Assembly: GCA_947169975.1 (NCBI GenBank)
Contig: CAMVRT010000015.1
Location: forward strand, 1 to 58,466
Direction: 5' to 3'
Length of the DNA: 58,466 nucleotides
DNA from: an uncultured Oscillospiraceae bacterium
GTDB lineage: Bacteria; Bacillota; Clostridia; Oscillospirales; Oscillospiraceae
The notes under the pieces: model-generated
What the model saw: the letters and a program-made list of their open reading frames with translations, nothing else
Told to the model about the DNA's origin: nothing
Database searches by the model: none
Translations under genes and position numbers: made by a program
In this document: piece after piece, positions 48,739 through 58,466 of the stretch
Layout of the letters: each line of letters opens with the position of its first letter
How positions within the stretch are numbered: position 1 is the stretch's first letter

Positions 48739-49291
48739 AAAAGCTTATATTCTGCGCAACCTCCGGGCCATGGCCCCCGGCGCCGTGCTGGCGCTGGTGC
48801 TGTATGCCGTGGCGCTGCCCCTGCGCCGGGCGCGTCTGAAGCGTCTGGGCCTGGTCAGCGAGCCGTGGCGCGAGGTGGTGCTGGCGCTGTTCTGGGCCTA
48901 CTGCGGCGCCATGGCCATGGTGCTGCTGCTGCCCTCGGACTTCGATCTGCTGACCGTGCTGCGCCAGGGATATCCGGGCCCGTTTTTCCGGCAGGGCGTG
49001 GTGAACATGGAGTTCTTCCGCACCTTCAAATTCAGCAAGCTGGTGCTGATCGCCAACGTGGCGCTGTTCCTGCCCCTGGGCTTCTGCCCGGCGCTGCTGT
49101 GGCGCAATCGCAGCTGGTGGGGGGCGGTGATCATGGCCGCGGCGGTGCCCATTCTGGTGGAGAACTGGCAGGTGCTCATCGGCCGCTACTTTGATGTGGA
49201 CGATCTGATGCTCAACGCCCTGGGCGTGCTGCTGGGCCGCTTCCTGTGGCATTTCTTCGGCAAACCGCGGCTTCACTGTGAGGAAGAATAA
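48731..49291 (+). CDS. VanZ-family membrane protein (second copy)
   Basis: 186 residues, paralogue of the preceding gene: REVVLALFWAYCGAMAM matches RELVLALFLMYCGGMAT, and FCPALLWRN, ENWQVLIGR and FDVDDLMLN are shared. It is shorter at both ends. It ends exactly one base before the ecfA1 ATG. A tandem duplication within the operon is clear; the reason for two copies is unknown. Confidence 0.92.
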   Translation: MGKKAYILRNLRAMAPGAVLALVLYAVALPLRRARLKRLGLVSEPWREVVLALFWAYCGAMAMVLLLPSDFDLLTVLRQGYPGPFFRQGVVNMEFFRTFKFSKLVLIANVALFLPLGFCPALLWRNRSWWGAVIMAAAVPILVENWQVLIGRYFDVDDLMLNALGVLLGRFLWHFFGKPRLHCEEE

Positions 49292-50137
49292 ATGATCGAG
49301 ACGAAACAACTGATCTTCACCTACCCGGCGGAGGAGGGGCGCGAGCCGTCTCCCGCCCTGCGGGGGGTGGATCTGCAGATCGAAAAGGGCAGCTTCGTGG
49401 TGGTGCTGGGGCACAACGGCTCCGGCAAATCCACCCTGGCCAAGCACTTCAACGCAGTGCTGCTGCCCAGCGGCGGCGCCGTGTATGTGGACGGCATGGA
49501 CACCCGCGACGAGCTGGTGACGCTGGAGATCCGCCGCCGTGTGGGCATGGTGTTCCAGAACCCGGACAACCAGATCGTGGCCAACGTGGTGGAGGAGGAC
49601 GTGGCCTTCGCCCCGGAGAATCTGGGCGTACCCACGGCGGAGATCCGCCGCCGTGTGGACGACGCTTTGGCTGCCGTGGGCATGGGGGAGTTCCCCACCC
49701 ATGCGCCCCACCTTCTCTCCGGCGGCCAGAAGCAGCGCATCGCCATTGCCGGCGTCATCGCCATGGAGCCGGAGACCATCGTGCTGGACGAGGCCACCGC
49801 CATGCTGGATCCCGTGGGCCGGCGGGACGTGCTGGCCGCGGTCCATAAGCTGAATCAGGAGCGGGGCATCACCGTGGTGCTGATCACCCACCACATGGCC
49901 GAGGCGGTGGACGCCGATCGGGTGGTGGTGATGAACCGGGGCGAGATCGTCATGGACGGCGCGCCTGCCGAGATCTTCAGCCGCGTGGAGGAGCTCCACG
50001 CTCTGGGCCTTTGCTCGCCGGACACGGTGGAGCTGCTCTACGGCCTGAACCGGGGCGGCATGGACCTGCCCCTCACCGCAATTTCCGTGGAAGACTGCGC
50101 CGACGCCATCGCCGTGGCGTTGGGGAAAATGGAGTAA
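49292..50137 (+). CDS. ecfA1: ECF transporter ATPase EcfA1
   Basis: 281 residues, ABC ATPase of energy-coupling factor transporters. Walker A GHNGSGKST (K46), Q-loop NPDNQIVA, signature LSGGQKQR, Walker B ETIVLDEATAMLD, switch His in LITHH. Energises vitamin or metal uptake through different S components. Directly abuts the second VanZ gene. Confidence 0.96.
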   Translation: MIETKQLIFTYPAEEGREPSPALRGVDLQIEKGSFVVVLGHNGSGKSTLAKHFNAVLLPSGGAVYVDGMDTRDELVTLEIRRRVGMVFQNPDNQIVANVVEEDVAFAPENLGVPTAEIRRRVDDALAAVGMGEFPTHAPHLLSGGQKQRIAIAGVIAMEPETIVLDEATAMLDPVGRRDVLAAVHKLNQERGITVVLITHHMAEAVDADRVVVMNRGEIVMDGAPAEIFSRVEELHALGLCSPDTVELLYGLNRGGMDLPLTAISVEDCADAIAVALGKME

Positions 50138-50144
50138 TACATCA

Positions 50145-51011
50145 TTGGAACCGATCATTCGCGTCGATCATCTGACGCATACGTATAGCGCGGGCACGCC
50201 CTTTGAGCGCAGCGCCGTGGCGGATATGAGCCTTTCGGTGCTGCCCGGGGAGTTTCTGGGCATCATCGGCCACACCGGCTCGGGGAAATCCACCCTGATC
50301 CAGCACCTCAACGGCCTTTTAAAGCCCACCTCCGGCCATATCTGGCTGAACGGACAGGACATCTGGGCTAAGCCCAAGGAGATCCGCAAGGTGCGCTTCC
50401 GGGTGGGTCTGGTGTTCCAGTACCCGGAGTACCAGCTCTTTGAGGAGACGGCTTATAAAGACATCGCCTTCGGCCCGAAGAACATGGGGCTGGACGAGCA
50501 GGAGATCGACCGCCGCGTCCGTGACGCCGCCGCCTTCGTGGGACTGGAGAGCGCGCTGCTGGAGCGCTCGCCCTTCGAGCTGTCCGGCGGCCAGAAGCGC
50601 CGGGTGGCCATCGCCGGCGTTATTGCCATGGAGCCGGAGGTGCTGATATTGGACGAGCCCACGGCGGGCCTCGATCCCGCCGGCCGGGATATGATATTGA
50701 GCCAGATCCGGGCCTATCACCAGGCCCGGGGCACCACCGTGGTGCTGGTGAGCCACAGCATGGAGGAGATCGCCCGCAACGTGGATCGCATCGTGGTGCT
50801 CCACAGCGCCCGTGTTTACATGGAGGGCACCCCGGCGGAGGTCTTTGCCCACGCCGACGAGCTGGAGTCCGTGGGTCTTGACGTGCCCCAGGTCACCAAG
50901 GTGGCCGCTGCGCTGCGCGCTCGTGGCGTGGCGGTGGACGGCGCGACCTACACCGTGGAGGCGCTGGAGCGTCAGCTCCTGGCGCTGAAAGGGGGGAGCG
51001 GGCCTTGCTGA
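50145..51011 (+). CDS. ecfA2: ECF transporter ATPase EcfA2
   Basis: 288 residues. Walker A GHTGSGKST, Q-loop YPEYQLF, signature LSGGQKRR, Walker B VLILDEPTAGLD, switch His in VSHS. The C-terminal FAHADELESVGLDVPQ region is EcfA2-like. TTG start at 50145, 7 bases after ecfA1. Pairs with EcfA1 on EcfT. Confidence 0.96.
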   Translation: MEPIIRVDHLTHTYSAGTPFERSAVADMSLSVLPGEFLGIIGHTGSGKSTLIQHLNGLLKPTSGHIWLNGQDIWAKPKEIRKVRFRVGLVFQYPEYQLFEETAYKDIAFGPKNMGLDEQEIDRRVRDAAAFVGLESALLERSPFELSGGQKRRVAIAGVIAMEPEVLILDEPTAGLDPAGRDMILSQIRAYHQARGTTVVLVSHSMEEIARNVDRIVVLHSARVYMEGTPAEVFAHADELESVGLDVPQVTKVAAALRARGVAVDGATYTVEALERQLLALKGGSGPC

Positions 51012-51811
51012 AGGACATCACGCTGGGCCAGTATTTCCCCGGCGACACCCCCATCCACCGTCTGGATCCCCGCACCAAGCTGCTGTGCCTGATCCTGTTC
51101 ATCGTGGCGCTGTTCTGCGCCCGGTGGCTGGTGACCTACGGCCTTGTGGCGGCGGCGCTCATCGCCTGCATCGTCATCTCCGGCGTCAGCTTCCGCGCGC
51201 TGACCAAGGGCCTCAAAACCGTGTATATCATCGTGGCCTTCACGGCGGTGATGAACCTCTTTTTCACCCCCGGCACGCCCATCGCCGACGTGGCGATCCT
51301 GCGCCACGCCACCTGGGAGGGCGCCAGGACGGCGTGCTTCATGATGGCCCGCATCGTCATGCTCATCATGGGCTCGTTCCTGCTGACCTACACCACCAGC
51401 CCCATCGCCCTGACCAATGCGCTGGACAAGCTGCTCGGTCCCCTGAAGAAGCTGCATTTCCCCGTCCACGAGCTGACGCTGATGATGTCGCTGGCTCTGC
51501 GGTTCATTCCCACGCTCATTGAGGAGACGGACAAGATCATGTCGGCCCAGAAGGCCCGGGGCGCCGACTTTGAAAGCGGCAATATCCTGCGCCGTGCCAA
51601 GGCGCTGGTGCCCATTCTGGTGCCCCTGTTCGTCAGCGCCTTCCGCCGTGCCGACGAGCTGGCCACGGCCATGGAGAGCCGCTGCTATCACGGCGGCGAA
51701 GGCCGCACCGCCCTCCACGTCCTGCGCTACCGCACGGCGGACTATATCGCCCTGGCTTTGTTCGTGCTGCTGACGGCGGCGGTCATCGTCCTGCGGCGGT
51801 TTGGACTGTAA
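51005..51811 (+). CDS. ecfT: ECF transporter transmembrane scaffold EcfT
   Basis: 268 residues, about five helices. N-terminal GQYFPGDTPIHRLDPRTKL, then the cytosolic coupling helices with SAQKARGADFESG and AMESRCYHGG (one ARG/one SRC; the second motif usually reads ARGY-like). Links the ATPases to S components, none of which is encoded here, so the module is group II and shared. TTG start overlapping ecfA2 by 7 bases. Confidence 0.94.
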   Translation: MLKDITLGQYFPGDTPIHRLDPRTKLLCLILFIVALFCARWLVTYGLVAAALIACIVISGVSFRALTKGLKTVYIIVAFTAVMNLFFTPGTPIADVAILRHATWEGARTACFMMARIVMLIMGSFLLTYTTSPIALTNALDKLLGPLKKLHFPVHELTLMMSLALRFIPTLIEETDKIMSAQKARGADFESGNILRRAKALVPILVPLFVSAFRRADELATAMESRCYHGGEGRTALHVLRYRTADYIALALFVLLTAAVIVLRRFGL

Positions 51812-51817
51812 AACGGA

Positions 51818-51942
51818 TGCCCCCTCATCCGTCACGGCTTCGCCGTGCCACCTTCCCCCAGAGGGGGAAGGCTTAGTGGCGCATCGCAAAAGGCTTCCCC
51901 CTGGGGGGAAGCTGTCGGCGCAGCCGACTGATGAGGGGGAAA
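51818..51942. repeat. Two family I short forms inside the ecfT-truA gap
   Basis: Minus-strand copy 51822-51873 (CACGGC, GAA, GCCGTG; CTCATCC) and plus-strand copy 51892-51938 (GGCTTCCCCCTGGGGGGAAGC; GTCGGC, GCA, GCCGAC; TGATGAGG). They split an otherwise tight operon and may end up in its mRNA. Confidence 0.82.
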
Positions 51943-51977
51943 GCGGATTTTGGACGCAACCGAAGGAGGCGTTGCCC

Positions 51978-52733
51978 TTGCGCAACATCGCGCTCATTTT
52001 GATGTATAACGGCACCGCCTATCACGGCTGGCAGGTGCAGAAAAGCGAGATCACCGTGGCCGAGACGCTGGAGCGGGGCCTGACCATGGTCTGCGGCGAG
52101 CCCATCCGGGTGGTGGGCTGCGGGCGCACGGACGCCGGCGTCCACGCCGAGCATTATGTGGCCAATTTCCGCACGACCTCCCGCATCCCGGTGGACCGCA
52201 TCCCCTTCGCCGTCAACACTCACATCCCCGAGGACATCGCCGTGAAGGCGGCCTGCGAGGTGGACGACGATTTCAACGCCATCGGCTCCTGTCTCCGGAA
52301 GGAGTACACCTACCGCATCTACAATTCCCGTTTCAAGAACCCCTTTTACGTGGACCGCGCGTGGTTCTACCCCAAGCGTCTGGACGAGGCGGTGATGGAC
52401 CGGGCCGCCCGGATGTTCGAGGGCACCCACGATTTTGCCGCCGTGCGCAGCGTGGGCACCAACGTCCGCAGCACGGTGCGCACCATCTACTACTGCCATG
52501 TCACACGCAGCGGCGATCTGCTGGAGCTGAAGGTCTGCGCCAACGGCTTTCTGTATAATATGGTACGTGCCATCACCGGCACGGTGCTGTACGCGGCGGA
52601 GGGCAAGCTGGCGCCGGAGGACATCCCGGTGATATTGGACAGCGGCAACCGCACCCTGGCCGGTCCCACGGCTCCGCCGGGCGGCCTGTATCTCACACAC
52701 GTATGGTATGAGGATGAACGACTGAATGGATAA
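51978..52733 (+). CDS. truA: tRNA pseudouridine(38-40) synthase
   Basis: 251 residues. YNGTAYHGWQVQ N-terminus and the catalytic Asp D52 in GCGRTDAGVHAEHYVANF; C-terminal NMVRAITGTVLYAAEGKL. Modifies U38-U40 of the tRNA anticodon arm. The TTG start has AAGGAGGCGTTGCCC upstream. The ecfA1-ecfA2-ecfT-truA order is classical for Firmicutes (usually after rplQ). Overlaps the next gene by 8 bases. Confidence 0.96.
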   Translation: MRNIALILMYNGTAYHGWQVQKSEITVAETLERGLTMVCGEPIRVVGCGRTDAGVHAEHYVANFRTTSRIPVDRIPFAVNTHIPEDIAVKAACEVDDDFNAIGSCLRKEYTYRIYNSRFKNPFYVDRAWFYPKRLDEAVMDRAARMFEGTHDFAAVRSVGTNVRSTVRTIYYCHVTRSGDLLELKVCANGFLYNMVRAITGTVLYAAEGKLAPEDIPVILDSGNRTLAGPTAPPGGLYLTHVWYEDERLNG

Positions 52734-53913
52734 GATGGAATTTACTCCGGGCAATCCCCAGGAGGAGGCGCCCAAGCGCGTCGAGAAGAAACCCAACAAA
52801 AAGCTGCGCATCGCGCTGATCGTGCTGGCGGTGCTGGTGATCGTGGGCGTGCTGACCGCCGTGCTGTGGGACGCCAACACCTTTGACGGCCTCCGCCGCC
52901 GATTTCTCTACGCCCGGGCGGAGAAGGACGAGAACGGCTGCGCCATGCTGTATGACTACAGCGGCGACCGTGCCGCCCGGTATGCCGGCCTGGGCGGCAG
53001 TCTGCTCATCGCCTCGCCCAGCCAGATCCGCCTCATCGGCGATCAGGGCACGGTGGAGTTTGAGGAGAGCGTCCGGTTCCAGAGCTGCGTCATCGCCCAG
53101 CGCGGCGAGCTGGCCGCCGTGTGCGATGTGGGCGGCAGCGACGTCTATCTCATCAACAGCGCCGGTCTGGTGCGCCGCATGGAGGCGGACGGCCAGCTCA
53201 TCTCCGCCACCCTCAATGAAAAGGGCTATCTGGCACTGACCGTCAACGACACCGGCTACAAGGCCTCGGTGAAGGTGTACGATGACAGCGGCAAGCCGGT
53301 CTTTGATTTCCACAGTGCCGACCGGTTTATCATGTCGGCTGCCGTCTCCCGGGACTGCCGCTACGTCACGGCGGTGACGCTGGGCGAGTCGGACGGCGCC
53401 TTTGCCAACCGCCTGGTGACCTACCGGCTCAACAGCACCAAGCCGGTGAACAAGGTGGATGTCAGCGGCGGCGTGGTGTTTGACGTGGGCCCGGTGGGCA
53501 AACGGATGTGCGCCGTGGCGGAGGACGCTCTGTATCTTCTCTCCGCCTCCGGCGAGGTGGAGCACACCTGGCGCTACGGAAACGATACGCTGCGCCGCTG
53601 CGATCTGTGCGGCGACGGGTATGCGACCGTTCTGCTGGGGCATTATAAGACCGGCACAAAGTGCCGTCTGGTCACGGTGAAGGAGGACGGCACGGTTCTG
53701 GGCCAGCGGGAGCTGGACGGCGACGTGGTGAATCTCTCCGCCTCCGGCCGCTACGTGGCGGTGCTGTTTACCGACCATATGACGATCTACGATAAGACCC
53801 TGAAGGAGCTTGCCACGCTGACGGAGGTCAGCACGGTGCGTCAGGTCATGGTCCGCAGCGACGGCTCCGCCGTGCTGGCCGGCCTGACCTCCGCCAGTTT
53901 GTACCTGCCATAA
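52726..53913 (+). CDS. DUF5711-like membrane-anchored beta-propeller protein
   Basis: 395 residues. A charged cytosolic head, one membrane anchor (IALIVLAVLVIVGVLTAVLW, about 29-48), then an extracytoplasmic domain with repeated blade-like motifs (YDYSGDRAARY, VAVCDVGGSDVYLINSAG, KVYDDSGKPVFDF, TVKEDGTVLGQREL). Looks like DUF5711. Function unknown; propellers often scaffold envelope complexes. The gene overlaps truA and is followed by cvpA, a frequent trio in Clostridia. Confidence 0.85.
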   Translation: MDKMEFTPGNPQEEAPKRVEKKPNKKLRIALIVLAVLVIVGVLTAVLWDANTFDGLRRRFLYARAEKDENGCAMLYDYSGDRAARYAGLGGSLLIASPSQIRLIGDQGTVEFEESVRFQSCVIAQRGELAAVCDVGGSDVYLINSAGLVRRMEADGQLISATLNEKGYLALTVNDTGYKASVKVYDDSGKPVFDFHSADRFIMSAAVSRDCRYVTAVTLGESDGAFANRLVTYRLNSTKPVNKVDVSGGVVFDVGPVGKRMCAVAEDALYLLSASGEVEHTWRYGNDTLRRCDLCGDGYATVLLGHYKTGTKCRLVTVKEDGTVLGQRELDGDVVNLSASGRYVAVLFTDHMTIYDKTLKELATLTEVSTVRQVMVRSDGSAVLAGLTSASLYLP

Positions 53914-53950
53914 CCGCATCAGCCACCCATAGAGAGAAAGGAGAGTTCCC

Positions 53951-54613
53951 ATGTCCATTCTTGCCGACGTCATTATCGTTGCCGTAATCCTGCTGGCCCT
54001 CATCATCGGCGCCAAGTCCGGCCTGCTGCAGTCCCTTGCCGGCGTCATCGTGCTGGTCTGCTCCGCCATCGGCGCGTCCTTTGCGGCCAGATTCCTGGCC
54101 GATCCTCTGGCACAGCAGCTGCAGCCCATGCTGTCGGAGGGCCTCACCGAAAAGCTGGGCCAGACGGGCCAATCCGCCGCCACCACCGTGGCCGATGCCC
54201 GGCAAATGCTGGAGAAGTTCGGCTTCAGCGGCGAGTCGCTGGAAAATCTTGCCAAGGAGATCGTTCGCCGCGTGGGCGAGACCGGCCAGACCATGGCGGA
54301 CACCGTGGTGGGCACCGTGACCCACTCCATCGCCTTTGCGGTGGTGTTCGTGGTGGTATTCATCCTGCTGCTGGTGGTGCTGTCCCTGCTGATCAAGCCC
54401 CTGGAGCTGGCCACCAGGCTGCCCGGTCTCCACGGCCTCAACACCCTGGGCGGCGGCGTGCTGGGCTTTGTCGAGGGCGTGCTGCTGGTGTTCGCGGCGG
54501 TCTGGGTGCTGCGCCGGCTCCAGCTGGTCATCACGCCCCAGCTGGTGGAGGAATCCAACCTGCTGAAGTTCTTTGTGGAAAACAGTCCCCTGAGTCTGCT
54601 GACGGGTCTGTAA
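53951..54613 (+). CDS. CvpA-family membrane protein
   Basis: 220 residues with four helices: two at the N-terminus (VIIVAVILLALIIGAKSGLL, then AGVIVLVCSAIGASFAARF), and two later around a long loop (IAFAVVFVVVFILLLVVLSL; GGGVLGFVEGVLLVFAAVWV). CvpA relatives affect colicin V production, purine-gene regulation and envelope homeostasis. ATG after GAAAGGAGAG. Confidence 0.88.
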   Translation: MSILADVIIVAVILLALIIGAKSGLLQSLAGVIVLVCSAIGASFAARFLADPLAQQLQPMLSEGLTEKLGQTGQSAATTVADARQMLEKFGFSGESLENLAKEIVRRVGETGQTMADTVVGTVTHSIAFAVVFVVVFILLLVVLSLLIKPLELATRLPGLHGLNTLGGGVLGFVEGVLLVFAAVWVLRRLQLVITPQLVEESNLLKFFVENSPLSLLTGL

Positions 54614-54624
54614 GATATATAAAA

Positions 54625-54682
54625 AGCTTTCTCCTTGAGGAGAAGGCGTCACGGCCGCAAGGCCGTGACGGATGAGGTGGCA
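54625..54682 (+). repeat. Family I short form
   Basis: GCTTTCTCCTTGAGGAGAAGG, then GTCACGGCC, loop GCAA, GGCCGTGAC, GGATGAGG. Confidence 0.82.
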
Positions 54683-54739
54683 AATCACCCCAAACAAACC
54701 GTCATACCCCATTTATCCCACGTATTCTGGAGGAAAACC

Positions 54740-57058
<2,319 letters not shown>

Positions 57059-57068
57059 GGTGAACGCT

Positions 57069-57278
57069 ATGCTGTTTCGCAAGAAGATGGAGCCCCGCTG
57101 CGCGTATTGCGCCAAGGGTCGCACGTTGGACGATGAGCAGGTGATCTGCCTGAAGAAGGGCATCGTGGCGCCGGAGGATCACTGCCCCGCGTTTCGCTAC
57201 GATCCCCTCCGCCGCGTGCCGCCCCGCCCGGTGAAGCTCTCCGCCGACAAGCTCACCAAAGAGGACTTCGAGGTATAA
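57069..57278 (+). CDS. Small Cys-containing hypothetical protein
   Basis: 69 residues. CAYCAKG and, further on, VICLKKG and HCPAFRYDP give four Cys spaced like a small zinc ribbon (CxxC ... C ... C). Basic/Pro-rich C-terminus. I recognise it as a type found in Oscillospiraceae but not as a named family. The ATG at 57069 with GAGGTGAACGCT is preferred; the clpE stop is 10 bases upstream, so it is probably co-transcribed with the Clp gene. Confidence 0.75.
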   Translation: MLFRKKMEPRCAYCAKGRTLDDEQVICLKKGIVAPEDHCPAFRYDPLRRVPPRPVKLSADKLTKEDFEV

Positions 57279-57311
57279 TATGCCTCACGCGTCATCTGTT
57301 ATATAATAATG

Positions 57312-57343
57312 TAAGCGCGGTGTGTCACGGCATGCCGCGCTTA
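57312..57343 (+). terminator. Terminator-like hairpin after the clpE unit
   Basis: TAAGCGCGG with CCGCGCTTA across a 14-base loop, followed by TTCCAT; T-run weak. Confidence 0.6.
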
Positions 57344-57351
57344 TTCCATAT

Positions 57352-57740
57352 AAAGCCTTCTCCTTGAGGAGAAGGTGTCCCAGTGCGCACACAGCTGACG
57401 CATGAGTTCGCGCTGCCAAATCGAAGATTTGGGCGCTCTCGCATGGGGTGGATGAGGTGTCATTGCGAGGCCCCAACGGGGCCGCGGCGATCCGCCATCC
57501 CCGCCTGTCATTGCGCGGGCTGCGCCGCAGGCGGCGCGGCACCCCAAGGGCACTTGCCCTGGCAGCCGCTCGTTCCTCGCGGGCCAGGGCTGGCGCAATC
57601 CGTTTCTTCCGTCTCCCCGTCGATGCGCATTCACCGTAGGGGCGGGCTCCGGTCCGCCCGTCGCCGGTGCAGTCCGCGCTTTTCGTCTCCCTGTCATTGC
57701 GCGGGCTGCGCAGCAGAGCGCGGCAATCCGCGTATCCATA
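57352..57740 (+). repeat. Repeat block upstream of the rRNA operon
   Basis: 57354-57376 hairpin one (CCTTCTCCTTGAGGAGAAGG); 57397-57440 CCAAATC module with GCTGACGCATGAGTTCGCG border; 57451-57460 GGTGGATGAGG; 57462-57498 family II (GGCCCC, AAC, GGGGCC); 57504-57602 and 57692-57730 further family II variants; 57636-57662 GTAGGGGCGGG motif. No gene here. Confidence 0.7.
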
Positions 57741-57834
57741 TAATATAGTACACCCCTTCCTCCATCCACAGACGCGATATAATCACCGCTTATGACAGCG
57801 ATAAAAAATTAAGCAAAAAGAGGGGAGAAAGGTG

Positions 57835-57863
57835 TTGACAAACGGTGTCGAAGATGGTATTCT
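57835..57863 (+). promoter_or_regulatory. rRNA promoter P1
   Basis: TTGACA (57835-57840), 17-base spacer, TATTCT (57858-57863). Confidence 0.88.
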
Positions 57864-57930
57864 AACGAAGCTGTCGCCGAGAGGCGAGAGCGGCACGGAA
57901 AAGAAAAATCAGGAATTTGAAAAATAGTTC

Positions 57931-57959
57931 TTGACAAAGCTATGAAGTGCTGCTAAAAT
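57931..57959 (+). promoter_or_regulatory. rRNA promoter P2
   Basis: TTGACA (57931-57936), 17-base spacer, TAAAAT (57954-57959). Two tandem promoters 96 bases apart are typical of rRNA operons. The leader from about 57966 to 58164 contains small hairpins (GCTAT, GGAA, ATAGC; CGGTG, GAAA, CACCG) that may serve RNase III or antitermination; no clear boxA was identified. Confidence 0.88.
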
Positions 57960-58164
57960 AGCAATGTTCCGCCGCTAAGGGCGGTCGGGAGTGTACCTTG
58001 TAAATTAAACAATGAACGAACAAAGCACCAGACGTGCACGAAAGTGCAAAAGCGGAAGCTTCGGGGTTCAGTCAATTACCCGGAGCGGACGCAAAGAGTT
58101 TTATGAAGCTATGGAAATAGCTCGATAAACGATTAGCTCGGTGGAAACACCGTGTTGATACGAT

Positions 58165-58466
<302 letters not shown>

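Overview
The window reads as chromosome of a high-GC, uncultured-type gut Firmicute, most likely an Oscillospiraceae (Clostridia) genome. Support: the 16S rRNA start at the right edge, Firmicute-type sigma-A promoters (TTGACA-like box, 17-nt spacer, TATAAT-like box), strong GGAGG ribosome sites, a Firmicute L10 leader, a 6S-like RNA, IreB, ClpE-type Clp, an ECF energizing module, DUF1292 and a YtvI-like protein. No prophage, CRISPR array, intact IS or tRNA gene was seen. I ran no searches; family names rest on motifs I recognise.

Layout. 0.4-5 kb: a secreted NlpC/P60 hydrolase with a small upstream gene, IreB, a 6S RNA candidate, an orphan terminase-small-like HTH protein and a DUF1292 protein. 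5.3-8.7 kb: a class A PBP with a duplicated, degenerate second glycosyltransferase half. 9.2-11.4 kb: two lipoproteins, one made of YD-like repeats. 11.9-14.1 kb: serC-serA (serine synthesis). 14.7-15.95 kb: a CLC-type anion channel/transporter. 16.3-17.9 kb: ruvX plus an HI0933-type flavoprotein. 18.6-22.6 kb: translation and secretion block rpmG-secE-nusG-rplK-rplA, then rplJ-rplL behind an L10 leader; rpoB does not follow. 23.1-25.4 kb: HTH/DUF2975 pair with operator-like palindromes, a cupin, and a Cys-rich membrane protein. 25.5-28.6 kb: dnaG-rpoD. 28.9-36.4 kb: two large secreted surface proteins with Ig-like YQWQY...YRC modules. 36.7-47.9 kb: murC, CCA-adding enzyme, EamA transporter, YtvI-like permease, ACT-domain PheB-like protein, FrhB-type Fe-S protein with queH, a membrane glycosyltransferase, a WYL regulator and an rRNA-type methyltransferase. 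48-54.6 kb: two VanZ paralogues, ecfA1-ecfA2-ecfT, truA, DUF5711 and CvpA-like genes. 54.7-57.3 kb: ClpE-type ATPase and a small Cys protein. 57.8 kb to the end: tandem rRNA promoters, leader and the 5' part of 16S rRNA.

The feature that ordinary genes do not explain is the intergenic DNA. Nearly every larger gap is packed with mosaic, palindromic elements built from a few interchangeable modules. Copies differ in stem sequence, yet the partner arm changes with it, while loops and flanks (GNA or GNRA-like loops, GGATGAGG, TCATTGCGAG, CGGCAATCCG) stay fixed. That pattern points to a conserved folded structure, in DNA or RNA, propagated through the genome. No dedicated mobilising enzyme lies in this window, so the mechanism is open. 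It is the best candidate for an under-described system here.
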